A stretch of DNA of 43,418 bases, from the NCBI RefSeq assembly GCF_003611735.1, contig NZ_RAWG01000045.1, positions 1 to 43,418 on the forward strand, in the 5' to 3' direction. This stretch comes from Corallococcus sicarius. Lineage in GTDB: Bacteria > Myxococcota > Myxococcia > Myxococcales > Myxococcaceae. The notes below the pieces were generated by a model. That model ran no database searches. It saw only the letters and a list, made by a program, of their open reading frames with translations, and was not told the origin of the DNA. Positions 33,509-42,206 of this stretch are shown here, piece after piece (the first letter of the stretch is position 1; each line of letters begins with the position of its first letter). The position numbers and the translations under genes were made by a program.

Positions 33509-35428
33509 ATGAAACACAAATCAATCTCGCTCCTCGTCATGATCACGGGGGCCGGTTTGCTCGGCCTCATCGGCGGTTGCAGCCCGATCTCCGTCGAAGA
33601 CAATGACGCGTACGTCGGTTCGGCCGACTCCGCCCTCACCGCCGAGCAGTGCGATTACTTCGATGTCAACGGCAAGGTCCAGCTCTGCCACAAGACCAGC
33701 TCGACGACTCATCCCTACACGATCGTCCGTGTTAGCGAGCAGGCGTGTATCAACGCGCACAGCGCTCACAACGGCGACTACGTCACCAGCCTCGACCCGA
33801 CCTCGCCGCTCTACGACCCGACGTGCAGCGGCCAGGGCTGCCTGTCCGTGAACGCGCCGTGCGACGCCACGGTCCCCTGTTGTGACGGCCTCACGTGCCA
33901 GAGCGGCACCTGCGGCGACGTCAACGAGTGCGCCGCCGGTACCGACAATTGCAGCGAAAACGCCACCTGCACCAACACCGTGGGCTCCTTCACCTGCGCC
34001 TGCAACGCGGGGTACGAGGGCGACGGCGTGACCTGCACCAGCATCGACGAGTGCGCCGCAAGCCCGTGCCTGAACGGCGGCACCTGCATCGACGGCGTGG
34101 GGAGCTACACCTGCGAGTGCGCGCCCACCTACGAGGGGACCAACTGCCAGGATTGCTCCGGCACCCTCGGGGACTGCAACGGGAACTCGTCCGACGGCTG
34201 CGAGGTGAACCTCCAGAGCGACGCCAATAGCTGCGGCGCCTGCGGCGTCGTGTGCTCGACGGGCCAGATCTGCTCGAACGGCACCTGCCAGGCTGTCCCC
34301 CCCGGCCAGATCCCTGGCACGCCGATCAGCTCCCCCGCGAACCACAACCCGCTGGCCCCGGCGGTCGCCGATGTGAATGGCGACGGCAAGCTCGACATCC
34401 TGGTGGCCAACGCCGAATCCGGGGCGATCCTGTTCCCCTCTGGCTCGCTCTCCGTTTTCCTCGGGAACGGCGACGCCAGCGTCCAGTCGGAGGTCAACTA
34501 CGGGAGCGCCTCGCTCTCCAGCAACGCGGTCGTGGCCGTGGACGTGGACGGCGACGGGTGGCTCGACGCCGTCACCGTCAACGGCCAGACCAACCTGCTC
34601 CTCATCAACGGAAACATCAGCGTCTACAAGAACCTGGGCCCGAGCGCGCCCGGGACCTTCGGCGCGCCGACGAGCTTCACCACCGGCACCCCGGGCTCCG
34701 TCCACCTCTGCACCGGGGACTTCGATCACGACGGGGTGGCTGACATCGCCACGACAAGCGTGACCCTGAGCCAGGTGAGCGTGCTCTTCGGCACCGGCGC
34801 GGGCAGCTTCGGCGCGCCCACGTTCATCGGCATCCCGAACACCGGCGGCGCGCAGTCGTCGATCGCCTGCCGTGACCTGAACAGCGATGGCTTCTCCGAT
34901 CTCGTGGTGACGAGCCCCGCCAGCGCACGCCTGTCGATCCTCATCAACCAGGGCGACGGCTCGTTCGCCGCACCCGTCTCCTACAGCAACTCCGCCAGCG
35001 GCCAGACGGCGGGCATCGCCTTCGGCGACGCCAACGGCGACGGCACGCTCGACATCCTCTCGAACGGCGCGGCCGGCCGGTTTCTCTTCTTCTTCAAGGG
35101 GAACGGCAACGGCACCTTCGCGAGCGGCGTTCAGTCCATCGCCGCGGCCACTACGGCCACCAACTCGGCGCTGGGCGTCGTGGCCGATGACTTCAACGGC
35201 GATGGCAAGCTCGACGCCTACATCCTCGTTACAACGGCCTCGGGCGGCGTCCGCCCGATGACCGGCAACGGCAACGGAGGCTTCACCTCAGGCACTGTCG
35301 TCACGACCGGCGCCTCACCTGGCCTCAACGCCATCGCCACCGCGGACATGGACGCGGACGGGTACGCCGATCTCATCCTGACCAACAGGGGCTCCGGCAC
35401 CGTGACCGTGGTCCCCAACGGACTCTGA
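33509..35428 (+). CDS. Lipoprotein with EGF-like and FG-GAP/VCBS repeats
   Basis: The protein is 639 residues from ATG 33509, preceded by AGGGGGAAT. A lipoprotein signal ends LGLIGGC with Cys24 as the lipidated residue. Next come a Cys-rich region ([11 protein letters not shown], then [20 protein letters not shown]) and two EGF-like modules, [18 protein letters not shown] and [15 protein letters not shown]. The first looks calcium-binding. A further Cys-rich linker follows, then about seven FG-GAP/VCBS beta-propeller blades ([34 protein letters not shown]). It is probably a surface-displayed adhesin or calcium-dependent binder. It lies inside the mosaic between the two sigma tails and is intact. 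Confidence 0.85.
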   Translation: MKHKSISLLVMITGAGLLGLIGGCSPISVEDNDAYVGSADSALTAEQCDYFDVNGKVQLCHKTSSTTHPYTIVRVSEQACINAHSAHNGDYVTSLDPTSPLYDPTCSGQGCLSVNAPCDATVPCCDGLTCQSGTCGDVNECAAGTDNCSENATCTNTVGSFTCACNAGYEGDGVTCTSIDECAASPCLNGGTCIDGVGSYTCECAPTYEGTNCQDCSGTLGDCNGNSSDGCEVNLQSDANSCGACGVVCSTGQICSNGTCQAVPPGQIPGTPISSPANHNPLAPAVADVNGDGKLDILVANAESGAILFPSGSLSVFLGNGDASVQSEVNYGSASLSSNAVVAVDVDGDGWLDAVTVNGQTNLLLINGNISVYKNLGPSAPGTFGAPTSFTTGTPGSVHLCTGDFDHDGVADIATTSVTLSQVSVLFGTGAGSFGAPTFIGIPNTGGAQSSIACRDLNSDGFSDLVVTSPASARLSILINQGDGSFAAPVSYSNSASGQTAGIAFGDANGDGTLDILSNGAAGRFLFFFKGNGNGTFASGVQSIAAATTATNSALGVVADDFNGDGKLDAYILVTTASGGVRPMTGNGNGGFTSGTVVTTGASPGLNAIATADMDADGYADLILTNRGSGTVTVVPNGL

Positions 35429-35584
35429 GTAGCTGAACGCGATACCGCGATGGGGCAGTGTGCCCTGATTTCAGCGCGGTCTCGGTAGGAGAATCGGTGC
35501 GCCGCGTGCTTCGCGCGCGGCGCACCCAAAGACGCGCAGGCGCCTGACCCGACCTCACCTCCACAGAGGCCGTATTCCACCGCC

Positions 35585-35796
35585 TCCACTGAGAAGAATG
35601 AACCCCCGTGGCGCCAGCAATGTGTCGCGGGGTTTCGCATTCTGGCCGAGGTGCAGATCGTGCTGATGCCGGTGCTGCCGACGACCGCCGCCGCCTTCAC
35701 CGCGCATCCCGAACGCTTCTCTAACGGCCCTCCGAAGCCCCAGGCCCTTCCGAACGCCGTCTGGATCAACACCCCCACGCTGCTCCCCAACTCACA
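35585..35796 (+). pseudogene. Probable IS3-type transposase tail fragment
   Basis: The stretch 35429-35796 has no intact gene. One frame ends in AHPERFSNGPPKPQALPNAV followed by WINTP, which looks like the C-terminal tail of IS3-family transposases (PERF, then P-x-P, then AVWIN). No catalytic residues remain. The homology stops at 35796, where the second sigma tail begins. Confidence 0.45.
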
Positions 35797-36006
35797 CACG
35801 GCTTCACGATGGATCGGCTCGCGACGATGTATGGCGAGTCCCGCTCCGGCGTGGCGCGCCGGGTCCTCCAGTCCCGCGAGCGGCTGCTCAAGCTCCTGCG
35901 CGCCGAGCTGGCCGGGCGCCTGAAGCCAGACGACGCCGCGCTCGACAGCCTGCTGGGGCTGGTGAACAGCCAGCTCGATCTGAGCCTGAACCGGCTGATG
36001 GGTTGA
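35797..36006 (+). pseudogene. Sigma-factor 3' end, copy 2 (truncated)
   Basis: The last 69 codons of the sigma gene at 31382 are repeated. The encoded residues from MDRLATMYGE to the C-terminal NRLMG are identical, but eight codons differ synonymously. There is no start region; the frame fuses to transposase-like sequence upstream. It ends with TGA at 36004-36006, 28 bases from the convergent Kelch gene stop, which is likely the ancestral arrangement of this locus. Confidence 0.88.
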
Positions 36007-36034
36007 GCATGGGGCGGTGCCCCTTGCGCGACAA

Positions 36035-38195
36035 TCAGGGGGTGTACAGCTCCGCCGAGCTGAGGACGCTGCTGCTGGCGAAGCCGCCGGTGACGAGTAC
36101 CTTGCCGTTGGCCAGCCGCGTCGCCGTGTGGCCCCCGCGACCGAAGGTGGGCGCGCCGACGGAAGTCCAGGTGCCCGTGGCGGGGTCATACACCTCCGCC
36201 GCAAAGGCCGTGCTGCTACCGCCGCCGGTGACGAACACCTTGCCGTTGGGCAGCAGCGTCGCCGTGTGGTCGTAGCGCTTCGAGCCCATGGCGCCCGTCG
36301 TGCTCCAGGTCCCCGTGGCCGGGTCATACACCTCCGCCGATCCCAGGTCGGTGCTGAAGCCATCCGCCCCACCGGCGACGAGCACCTTGCCGTTGGGCAG
36401 CAGCGTCGCCGTGTGGTTGTAACGCGCGATGCTCATGGAGCCAGTCGTGCTCCAGGTCCCGGTGGCGGGGTCATACACGTCCGCCGTCGCGAGGGTGTTG
36501 CCCCGGACACCGCCCACGACGAGCACCCTGCCGTCGGCCAGCAGCGTCGCCGTATGCTGGGAACGCGCCGCGGGCATGACGCCCGTCGTGCGCCAGGAGT
36601 CCAGCACGGGGTCATAGAGTTCCGCCGTCGCGAAGTCGGTGGCCCCGTTGGTCCCTCCGGCGACGAGCACCCGGCCGTCGGCCAGCAACGTCGCCGAGAG
36701 ACTGCTGCGCGCCGAGGTCAGGTTGCCGGCGCTGCTCCAGGTGCCGGCGTTCGGGTCGTACACCAGCGTCGACGCGAGGGTGGTGCTCCCGGTGTACGCG
36801 CCGGCGACGAGCACCTTGCCATTGGGCAGCAGTGTCGCCGTGTGCTCGTTGCGGGCCGAGCTCAGGGAAGCGGTCGTGGCCCAGCCCGTGGCGCAGACCG
36901 GCAGCCCGGTGACCGTGAAGTTCCGGGTGGCCGACAGGTTGAAGGCATTGGTGACGGTGGCGGTGATGACCGTGGGCGTGGCCGCGACGGCGCACGCGGG
37001 GGCGGTCCAGGGAGCGCGGCTGGTGGTCGCCGTGTTCACGCGCGTGCCCAGGACGCCGGTGTTGGCGCGCCAGCCGAAGCCGAGCGTGGTGCCCTCCGGA
37101 TCGCTGGCGACGACGTCGAAGGTGAGCCCCTGCCCCGGCGTCGCGGTCTCCGAGGACTGGGAGACATTGGCTATGATGGGCTGGAAGTGATTGATGCGCG
37201 GAGCGTTGCTCACGCACAGCGCCACGGTGCCCGTGGTGCTCCCACCGCGCCCGTCCGACACGGCGACGGTGAGACGGCAGTTGTTGCAATTGCCCGCGGG
37301 CAGGGCCGACGGCGTGAACTGAGCCGTGATGGAGGCGGGATTGTTCCAGGTGCCGGCGCAGGAGGAGGTCCACGCGTAGGAGAGGCTGTCCCCCTCCGGA
37401 TCGGACGCGGTGGCGGAGACGGTGGTGGCCTGCCCCGTGGCGAGCAGCGTGGGCGAGGCCGCCAGGGCGCTGACGGACGGGAAGCGGTTGAAGGTGATGG
37501 AGAGCTGGGCCAGCCCCTGCTGCGCGCCCTGGAAGACATGGATGGCCAGGGAGGCGCTGGAGGACAGGCCCCCGGAGTCCGTCACGGTGACGGTGAGGGT
37601 CTGGATGCCGACGGTTCCAGGCGCCGTCCAGGTCGTGGAGGCCGCCGTCGTCGTGGAGAAACTGCCCCCGGTGGACGTCCAGGCGTAGGTCAGGGTGTCG
37701 CCCGTGTTCGGGTCATGCGCCGTGGCCTGCAGCGTCAGCGTGCCGCCCAGGACGATGGAGGTGGCGTTGGCCACCAGCGCGTCGATGATGGGCGCCTCGT
37801 TCTGGAACGGCGGCTCCGGGTTGACCTCCTGCAGGAGGATGGCGACGAGCGCGGTCTGGTCGGCAGTGATGGTGATGCCGGAGACGGCCCCCCTCGAAGC
37901 GCAGCGTGTTGGCGTCGTCGAAGGCCTGGGCGCGGAACGTGCGCAGGGCACCCGCCGGGATGTTGGCGAGCGTCCCACCCCAGACGCCGTTGGTGGACGT
38001 GAGGTCCACGGACAGCGGGGAGAAGTCGGCGGCGCTCGCGACGACGGTGACCCGGGTGATGGGGCCCGCGAGGGCCTGGGGGACCGAGACGCTGAACCGG
38101 GCGGACCCCGTTTCGGTTTCGGAGGACGGGGAAGAACAACCCGAGACAAGGGCCAGCGCGAGCGCCAGCCACAGGGACGTGGATGCTTTGTTCAT
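36035..38195 (-). pseudogene. PKD/Kelch-repeat lipoprotein gene with a one-base frameshift
   Basis: Read through the shift, the product is about 719 residues. It has a lipoprotein signal (MNKASTSLWLALALALVSGC), then a beta-rich domain (SVPQALAGPITRVTVVASAA). After the shift come two or three PKD/cadherin-like modules (DPNTGDTLTYAWTST, DPEGDSLSYAWTSS) and a C-terminal six-blade Kelch propeller (AARSQHTATLLADGRVLVVGG repeated). The start codon ATG is at 38195. The two reading frames meet at 37888-37893, six C on the plus strand; five would restore one frame. Either the gene is disrupted or phase-variable, or the run is a sequencing error. Confidence 0.8.
37888..37893. repeat. Homopolymer C6 (G6 on the coding strand) causing the frameshift
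   Basis: The coding strand reads GAGGGGGGCC. Removing one G joins NTLRFEG with AVSGITITADQ in one frame. This is a likely slippage site or a sequencing error. Confidence 0.75.
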
Positions 38196-38378
38196 GAAAG
38201 GGATTGGTGGCCCGCCATGGGAATGGGCGACGGCCCGGGGATGATGCCTTCTCATTGTGGGTGATGAAAAGGCGAGACCCGGATGACCCACTCCCTGTCG
38301 GCACCGACTCAGCGCGAGCACTCGTTGCACTTCCAACAGGAGGGCGACTGCGATCTCTCCAGAACTGCGCCTATCGGA

Positions 38379-40322
38379 CTAATTGGCATAGTATGATGCA
38401 AACGCATTCGCAAGAAGACTGTGCTTTGAAATCACACGAATTGTCGACTGGGTTGTTCGCTCGATAAGTCGATAACTATCCTCACCACGCACCAACTCAA
38501 GATCGAGGCTGTTTTCAAATACCTTTCGGAGTAGCACCCCGCAGGATTCAACTGAGCGCGCCACAAGGATACCATTCAAGACCCCAGTGCTCAGAATGAC
38601 CTGAAGTGCAAGCGGATGCTTTTCTCGAAAAAGCGAGGCTCGACGCTCAAATCGAACCGCATTGGCCACCAAGGTGGTCTCGATTTCAGTGCGCAGTCCT
38701 TCCGGAATGGGTGGCAGCGTTTCCGGACTTCTCCTAACCTCTCGCAACCACTCAAGATACCTACCCCTTTCGGATTCCTTAAACCGCGCAGCCTCACCAT
38801 CAAGACCAAAGTCTGCCCAATGCTTGGCCACCGTCAAGCCAATCTGCGCACTGGAGGCCGCCGCAAGGCGCCGATTAAGAATTGCCCCTAACAGGGCCTC
38901 TTGATCCATTGTCGGCGAAACCTCTTCGGGGTCAATACTGCGCAGCATGTTGCGCAGGCTCTCCTCCGAAGACATAGCCAGGGACGATGAGTCCAAGCCA
39001 AGCTCTGGCACCACAAGCTTTGGAACATAGACAATGACGGGCTTCCCCTGACCCAGCGCCACAGAGGCCTCTGAGTCCTTTCCAAAGGTGTCGCCCTTCT
39101 GCGCCATATATATTGTCGCCGAAGAGCGACGAAGCATTAGCGCCTCAACCAAACCCTTGGCGATCCGATCCTCAACCCAAGACTGCGTTGGATTAAAAAA
39201 TCGAAGTTTCAGGGGCTTTAACTCAGCATGTTCAAAAAGCTGCTGGACGAAGCGATTCACGGACACAAAATCGGAGTCGTCGCGCATTGATGTTGCCACA
39301 TACACATCCATGTGATCGGCAGCTAAATACTGAGACAAATTCCTCAACCCAACTGCTTGTGTCTTCGCAATACGCGCTCTGTCTGTTTCGTCCTTGGGGG
39401 CAAGGCGACTGGCTTCCGCCTCCAGCTCTTCTGGAGCCGGACTAAACAGCGAAGACATCGGCCCGTGACTCAACCGGGAGCCAAACTTTCGTAACAGGGA
39501 CTCCATTTCACGGCGCCGCTTCGGCTTGAATTCCGCTATCGCCGCAGGACCATTTTTTTGAATAAAGGCCGACATCTCCATGAGCCACTTGACAAGTTCT
39601 TCGCGCTCCTTTCGTTCCTGGTCGAGTTTTGCTGCGGCAATATAGCCCAGATCACGAAGACTACCTTCATCAATCACCTCAACTCGATTCCATGGGGCGC
39701 GATCTCGATAGTCATCAAGGACTCGTATCTTGAGAGCCGAGACTAGTCCTTCAAGATTGTTCGTGCGGTTCATCTCTTCATAGGCTTGCATGAACGTCGG
39801 AAAGAGACGAATGGCTTCCGACTGGTATCGCTGGACAGCCGCCGAGAACTGATTCATCGACTGGAATGCATCAGCCTTGAAATAGCGATCAAAGAAGGAA
39901 CGAGAGACGGGGCGGATGCCGTAGAATACTTGAATCTCCCTTAAGATGTCGAACGCCTGGGGGTTTGTTATCGCGGCCCCCAGTAACGCGCTGATGGCGC
40001 CCTCCACCGCATGTGAAGCTTCGTCGTCAAGGTTGGCAATTGAAACTTCTTGTCCGCTTAGTTCGCCCAACTCGGCTTCGAAGTCTACCCTTCGTGCCGC
40101 CGTTGGGCGGAGAAACGGCGCGACAAGAGCGTCCGGCAACGCTAGGTATTTAGCTAACACCCGAAGGTGATCAGCAGTAGGGAGTCGGAGCCCCTGCTCA
40201 AGATGCGCAACTGCGCTTCGAGGGAGGTTACCGGCTAGCTTCGCAAGCTGCTCCTGGGTTAATTCGCGCTGTTCGCGAAACGCTCGAACCAGGAAACCGA
40301 GATCGGCAAGTGTGTGGCGCAT
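38379..40322 (-). CDS. XRE-family regulator fused to a TIR/nucleoside-deoxyribosyltransferase-like domain
   Basis: A 647-residue protein. Residues 1-62 form an XRE/Cro helix-turn-helix (REQRELTQEQLAKLAGNLPRS). A mostly helical middle (63-330) precedes a Rossmann-like core from about 338 (MDVYVATSMRDDSDFVSV). The core contains RFFNPTQSWVEDR and GLVEALMLRRSSATIYMA, and Glu418 sits in KDSEASVALGQGKPVIVYVP. The conserved Glu just before an 'ALGQGKPVI' strand is the hallmark of TIR and nucleoside-deoxyribosyltransferase domains that cleave N-glycosidic bonds, including NAD. A further C-terminal domain (HPLALQVILSTGVLNGILVA) follows. The DNA is visibly AT-richer than its neighbours and lies between mobile remnants, which suggests a transferred defence or stress gene. 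Confidence 0.7.
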   Translation of the reverse strand: MRHTLADLGFLVRAFREQRELTQEQLAKLAGNLPRSAVAHLEQGLRLPTADHLRVLAKYLALPDALVAPFLRPTAARRVDFEAELGELSGQEVSIANLDDEASHAVEGAISALLGAAITNPQAFDILREIQVFYGIRPVSRSFFDRYFKADAFQSMNQFSAAVQRYQSEAIRLFPTFMQAYEEMNRTNNLEGLVSALKIRVLDDYRDRAPWNRVEVIDEGSLRDLGYIAAAKLDQERKEREELVKWLMEMSAFIQKNGPAAIAEFKPKRRREMESLLRKFGSRLSHGPMSSLFSPAPEELEAEASRLAPKDETDRARIAKTQAVGLRNLSQYLAADHMDVYVATSMRDDSDFVSVNRFVQQLFEHAELKPLKLRFFNPTQSWVEDRIAKGLVEALMLRRSSATIYMAQKGDTFGKDSEASVALGQGKPVIVYVPKLVVPELGLDSSSLAMSSEESLRNMLRSIDPEEVSPTMDQEALLGAILNRRLAAASSAQIGLTVAKHWADFGLDGEAARFKESERGRYLEWLREVRRSPETLPPIPEGLRTEIETTLVANAVRFERRASLFREKHPLALQVILSTGVLNGILVARSVESCGVLLRKVFENSLDLELVRGEDSYRLIERTTQSTIRVISKHSLLANAFASYYAN

Positions 40323-40744
40323 AAGGATGATTAATACGACTCCAGCATGGCCGTCAAGCCAGTCTGCGTCCGCGCCAACTCCATCGCTCTTCTGGATCTT
40401 ATATGGCTCCCTTGGGGTTGATAGTTAGACGCTGCATGATTGCCACGGCGAGAATATCCCATGAGAATGGAATCGTTATGCCCGTCCGCTGATGTCACGA
40501 AGAGCGGGTAGCGTGTAGTGGCTCGGCCGACGTCGTCTTCATCGTCCCCCCGCAGTGTCACTGTGCCAAAATGTTATTCCTTCACATTCCCAATACTGCA
40601 GCCCGGTGACTACTCCTACAGATGTAGGTCAACAGAGACCGCAGTCGCCCTTCTGGTAGAAACAGGAAAAGAGGAGTGAGACTTCCCATGCAGCAACCAT
40701 TGGCCGTTTAGCGCCAAGATCTGTTGGGCTGAATGAAGGAGAGG
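40323..40744. other. Non-coding, AT-richer stretch upstream of the XRE-fusion gene
   Basis: There is no gene I can support. A minus-strand frame of 76 codons (40331-40561) has no recognisable sequence. On the minus strand TTGACG (40352-40357) precedes TATTAA (40331-40336) by only 15 bases, so a near-leaderless promoter for the XRE-fusion gene is possible but weak. Confidence 0.35.
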
Positions 40745-41000
40745 CCGTGGCAAAATTAAGCTACGAGTTTCGCGAGCGAGGTCGCTGAGCGCAACTACCT
40801 CACCGCCCGGGGCAACTCGTTGCTGGCGCAAGGCGCGCGCTTTCGAAGCTGCCGCTTCAAGTCCGCCCACTAGAGCATGATGGGATTGAGGTCGGGGCTG
40901 TAGATGGGCAGATATACCACGCAGGCGCTGACGGCTTCGGCATCTTGACGCACACCCGCGACTCTCTCTGCGCTCGGGTTGTCCCAACCGCACCCATCTC
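40745..41000 (-). pseudogene. IS630-family transposase remnant
   Basis: The minus strand encodes GWDNPSAERVAGVRQDAEAV and VVYLPIYSPDLNPIML, then after a stop codon WADLKRQLRKRAPCASNELP. This is the C-terminal catalytic segment of IS630 transposases. The catalytic Glu of the usual NPIE motif is Met, and at least three stop codons interrupt it. It is inactive. The rest of 41000-41305 shows no intact gene; the left end of the IS21 element should lie there. Confidence 0.72.
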
Positions 41001-41305
41001 GAGGACACAGCCTGGAGTAAAGCCTCTGGCGAACGGAGCGCGCGGAGATACGCCCGTTAACAGTGCCTTGATGTGTCATCAGCTTGGCCCGACGAACCAC
41101 ACAAATGACGTCCGTCAGCATTATCCAGAGGCATATCGAGTGGAGCCCCTGTCGCGCTGCCCTAGGAGGCCCAAGCGTACTCGCGCACTTTAGACATATC
41201 GCGGATGCGTATTCCGGTGATGGTGAGCACCCATTCCAGCTCAAGCCGAGCAGCCGTTCCGGCCATGGCGAGCAGTCGGAGCGTCAGCGACGCTGGGACG
41301 TTCCG

Positions 41306-42064
41306 TCACTTCACCTGCTTACGAGCCTTCGTCAAATTCGCATCCGCCTTGCGGATGGAGTCTCCGGCGAGCCGGAGGCGGTGGGCGTTGTGGACGAGCC
41401 GGTCGAGGATGGCGTCGGCCAGCGTCGCGTCGCCGATGACGGCGTGCCAGTCCTTGGGCTCCAGTTGGGACGTCACCACCGTCGATGACTGGTGGTAGCG
41501 GTCCTCCAAGACTTCGAGCAGTTCCTTGCGCTCGGCCGAGCCCAGCGGCTCCAGGCCGAAGTCGTCGAGGATGAGGACCTGGGCCTTGGCCAGTCGTTTG
41601 AGTGCGTGCGGGTGCGTGCCGTCCGCGCGGGCCTGGGCCAGCTCGTCGAAGAGGCGTGAAGCGCGGCGGTACACGACGCTGTAGCCATCGCGGCACGCCT
41701 TCTGCCCCAGTGCGCACGCCAGGTAGCTCTTGCCCACGCCGGTGGGCCCCGTCAGCAGCACGTTCTGCTTGTCGGCCACCCACTTCGAGGTGGACAGCTC
41801 CAGCACCTGCGGCTTCGTCAGGCCCCGGGCGTGGGCGTAGTCGATGTCCTCCAGGCACGCCTGCTGACGCAGCTTCGCGTGCTGGAGCCGGGCGGTGAGC
41901 TTCTTGTTCTCCCGGTGCATCCACTCCGCGTCCGCCAAGAGGCCCACCAGGTCCGTGGCGCTCAGGCCCTTGTCGCCTGGCTTCTCCACCCAGCTGCGCA
42001 GGTAGTTGGCCATGCCGTGCAGCTTCATCGCGTTGAGCTTCTCCAGCGTCTGGTCCACCAGCAT
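41306..42064 (-). CDS. istB: IS21-family helper ATPase IstB
   Basis: The protein is 252 residues from ATG 42064. It is the AAA+ transposition helper of IS21-type elements. An N-terminal helical region (QTLEKLNAMKLHGMANYL) is followed by Walker A GPTGVGKS, Walker B LILDDFG and the sensor segment (VVTSQLEPKDWHAVIGDATL, then ILDRLVHNAHRL). Length and motifs are full. IstB remodels target DNA for the IstA transposase. Here 142 bases separate it from istA, whereas many elements have overlapping genes. Confidence 0.92.
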   Translation of the reverse strand: MLVDQTLEKLNAMKLHGMANYLRSWVEKPGDKGLSATDLVGLLADAEWMHRENKKLTARLQHAKLRQQACLEDIDYAHARGLTKPQVLELSTSKWVADKQNVLLTGPTGVGKSYLACALGQKACRDGYSVVYRRASRLFDELAQARADGTHPHALKRLAKAQVLILDDFGLEPLGSAERKELLEVLEDRYHQSSTVVTSQLEPKDWHAVIGDATLADAILDRLVHNAHRLRLAGDSIRKADANLTKARKQVK

Positions 42065-42093
42065 CTCTTGCTCTCTTTGTCGTCTCGTCGTCC

Positions 42094-42131
42094 GGCCTGC
42101 GCGCGCCCTGCTGCCAGGGCGCGCGCAGGCC
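42094..42131. other. 17-bp perfect hairpin between istA and istB
   Basis: GGCCTGCGCGCGCCCTG (42094-42110) and its exact reverse complement (42115-42131) are separated by the loop CTGC. In the istA-istB transcript this would form a very stable stem, starting about 30 bases before the istB ATG. It could sequester the istB start region, end transcription or mark an inserted element. No T-run is seen on either side. Confidence 0.85.
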
Positions 42132-42206
42132 ACCGCCGATGCTGGGAGACTCAGGGCCAGCACCGACGGGGAATGTCCGCGCATGGCCGTCAAGCCGCGC
42201 GTGCTG

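Noticed and set aside
40331-40561. A 76-codon frame just upstream of the XRE-fusion gene
   Set aside because: No signal, motif or ribosome site could be seen; it overlaps the best promoter candidate and looks like chance.
40347-42197. A 16-bp identity (GCATGGCCGTCAAGCC) upstream of the XRE-fusion gene and between istA and istB
   Set aside because: Such a match is about what chance allows in a 43-kb GC-rich window, and flanking bases do not match.
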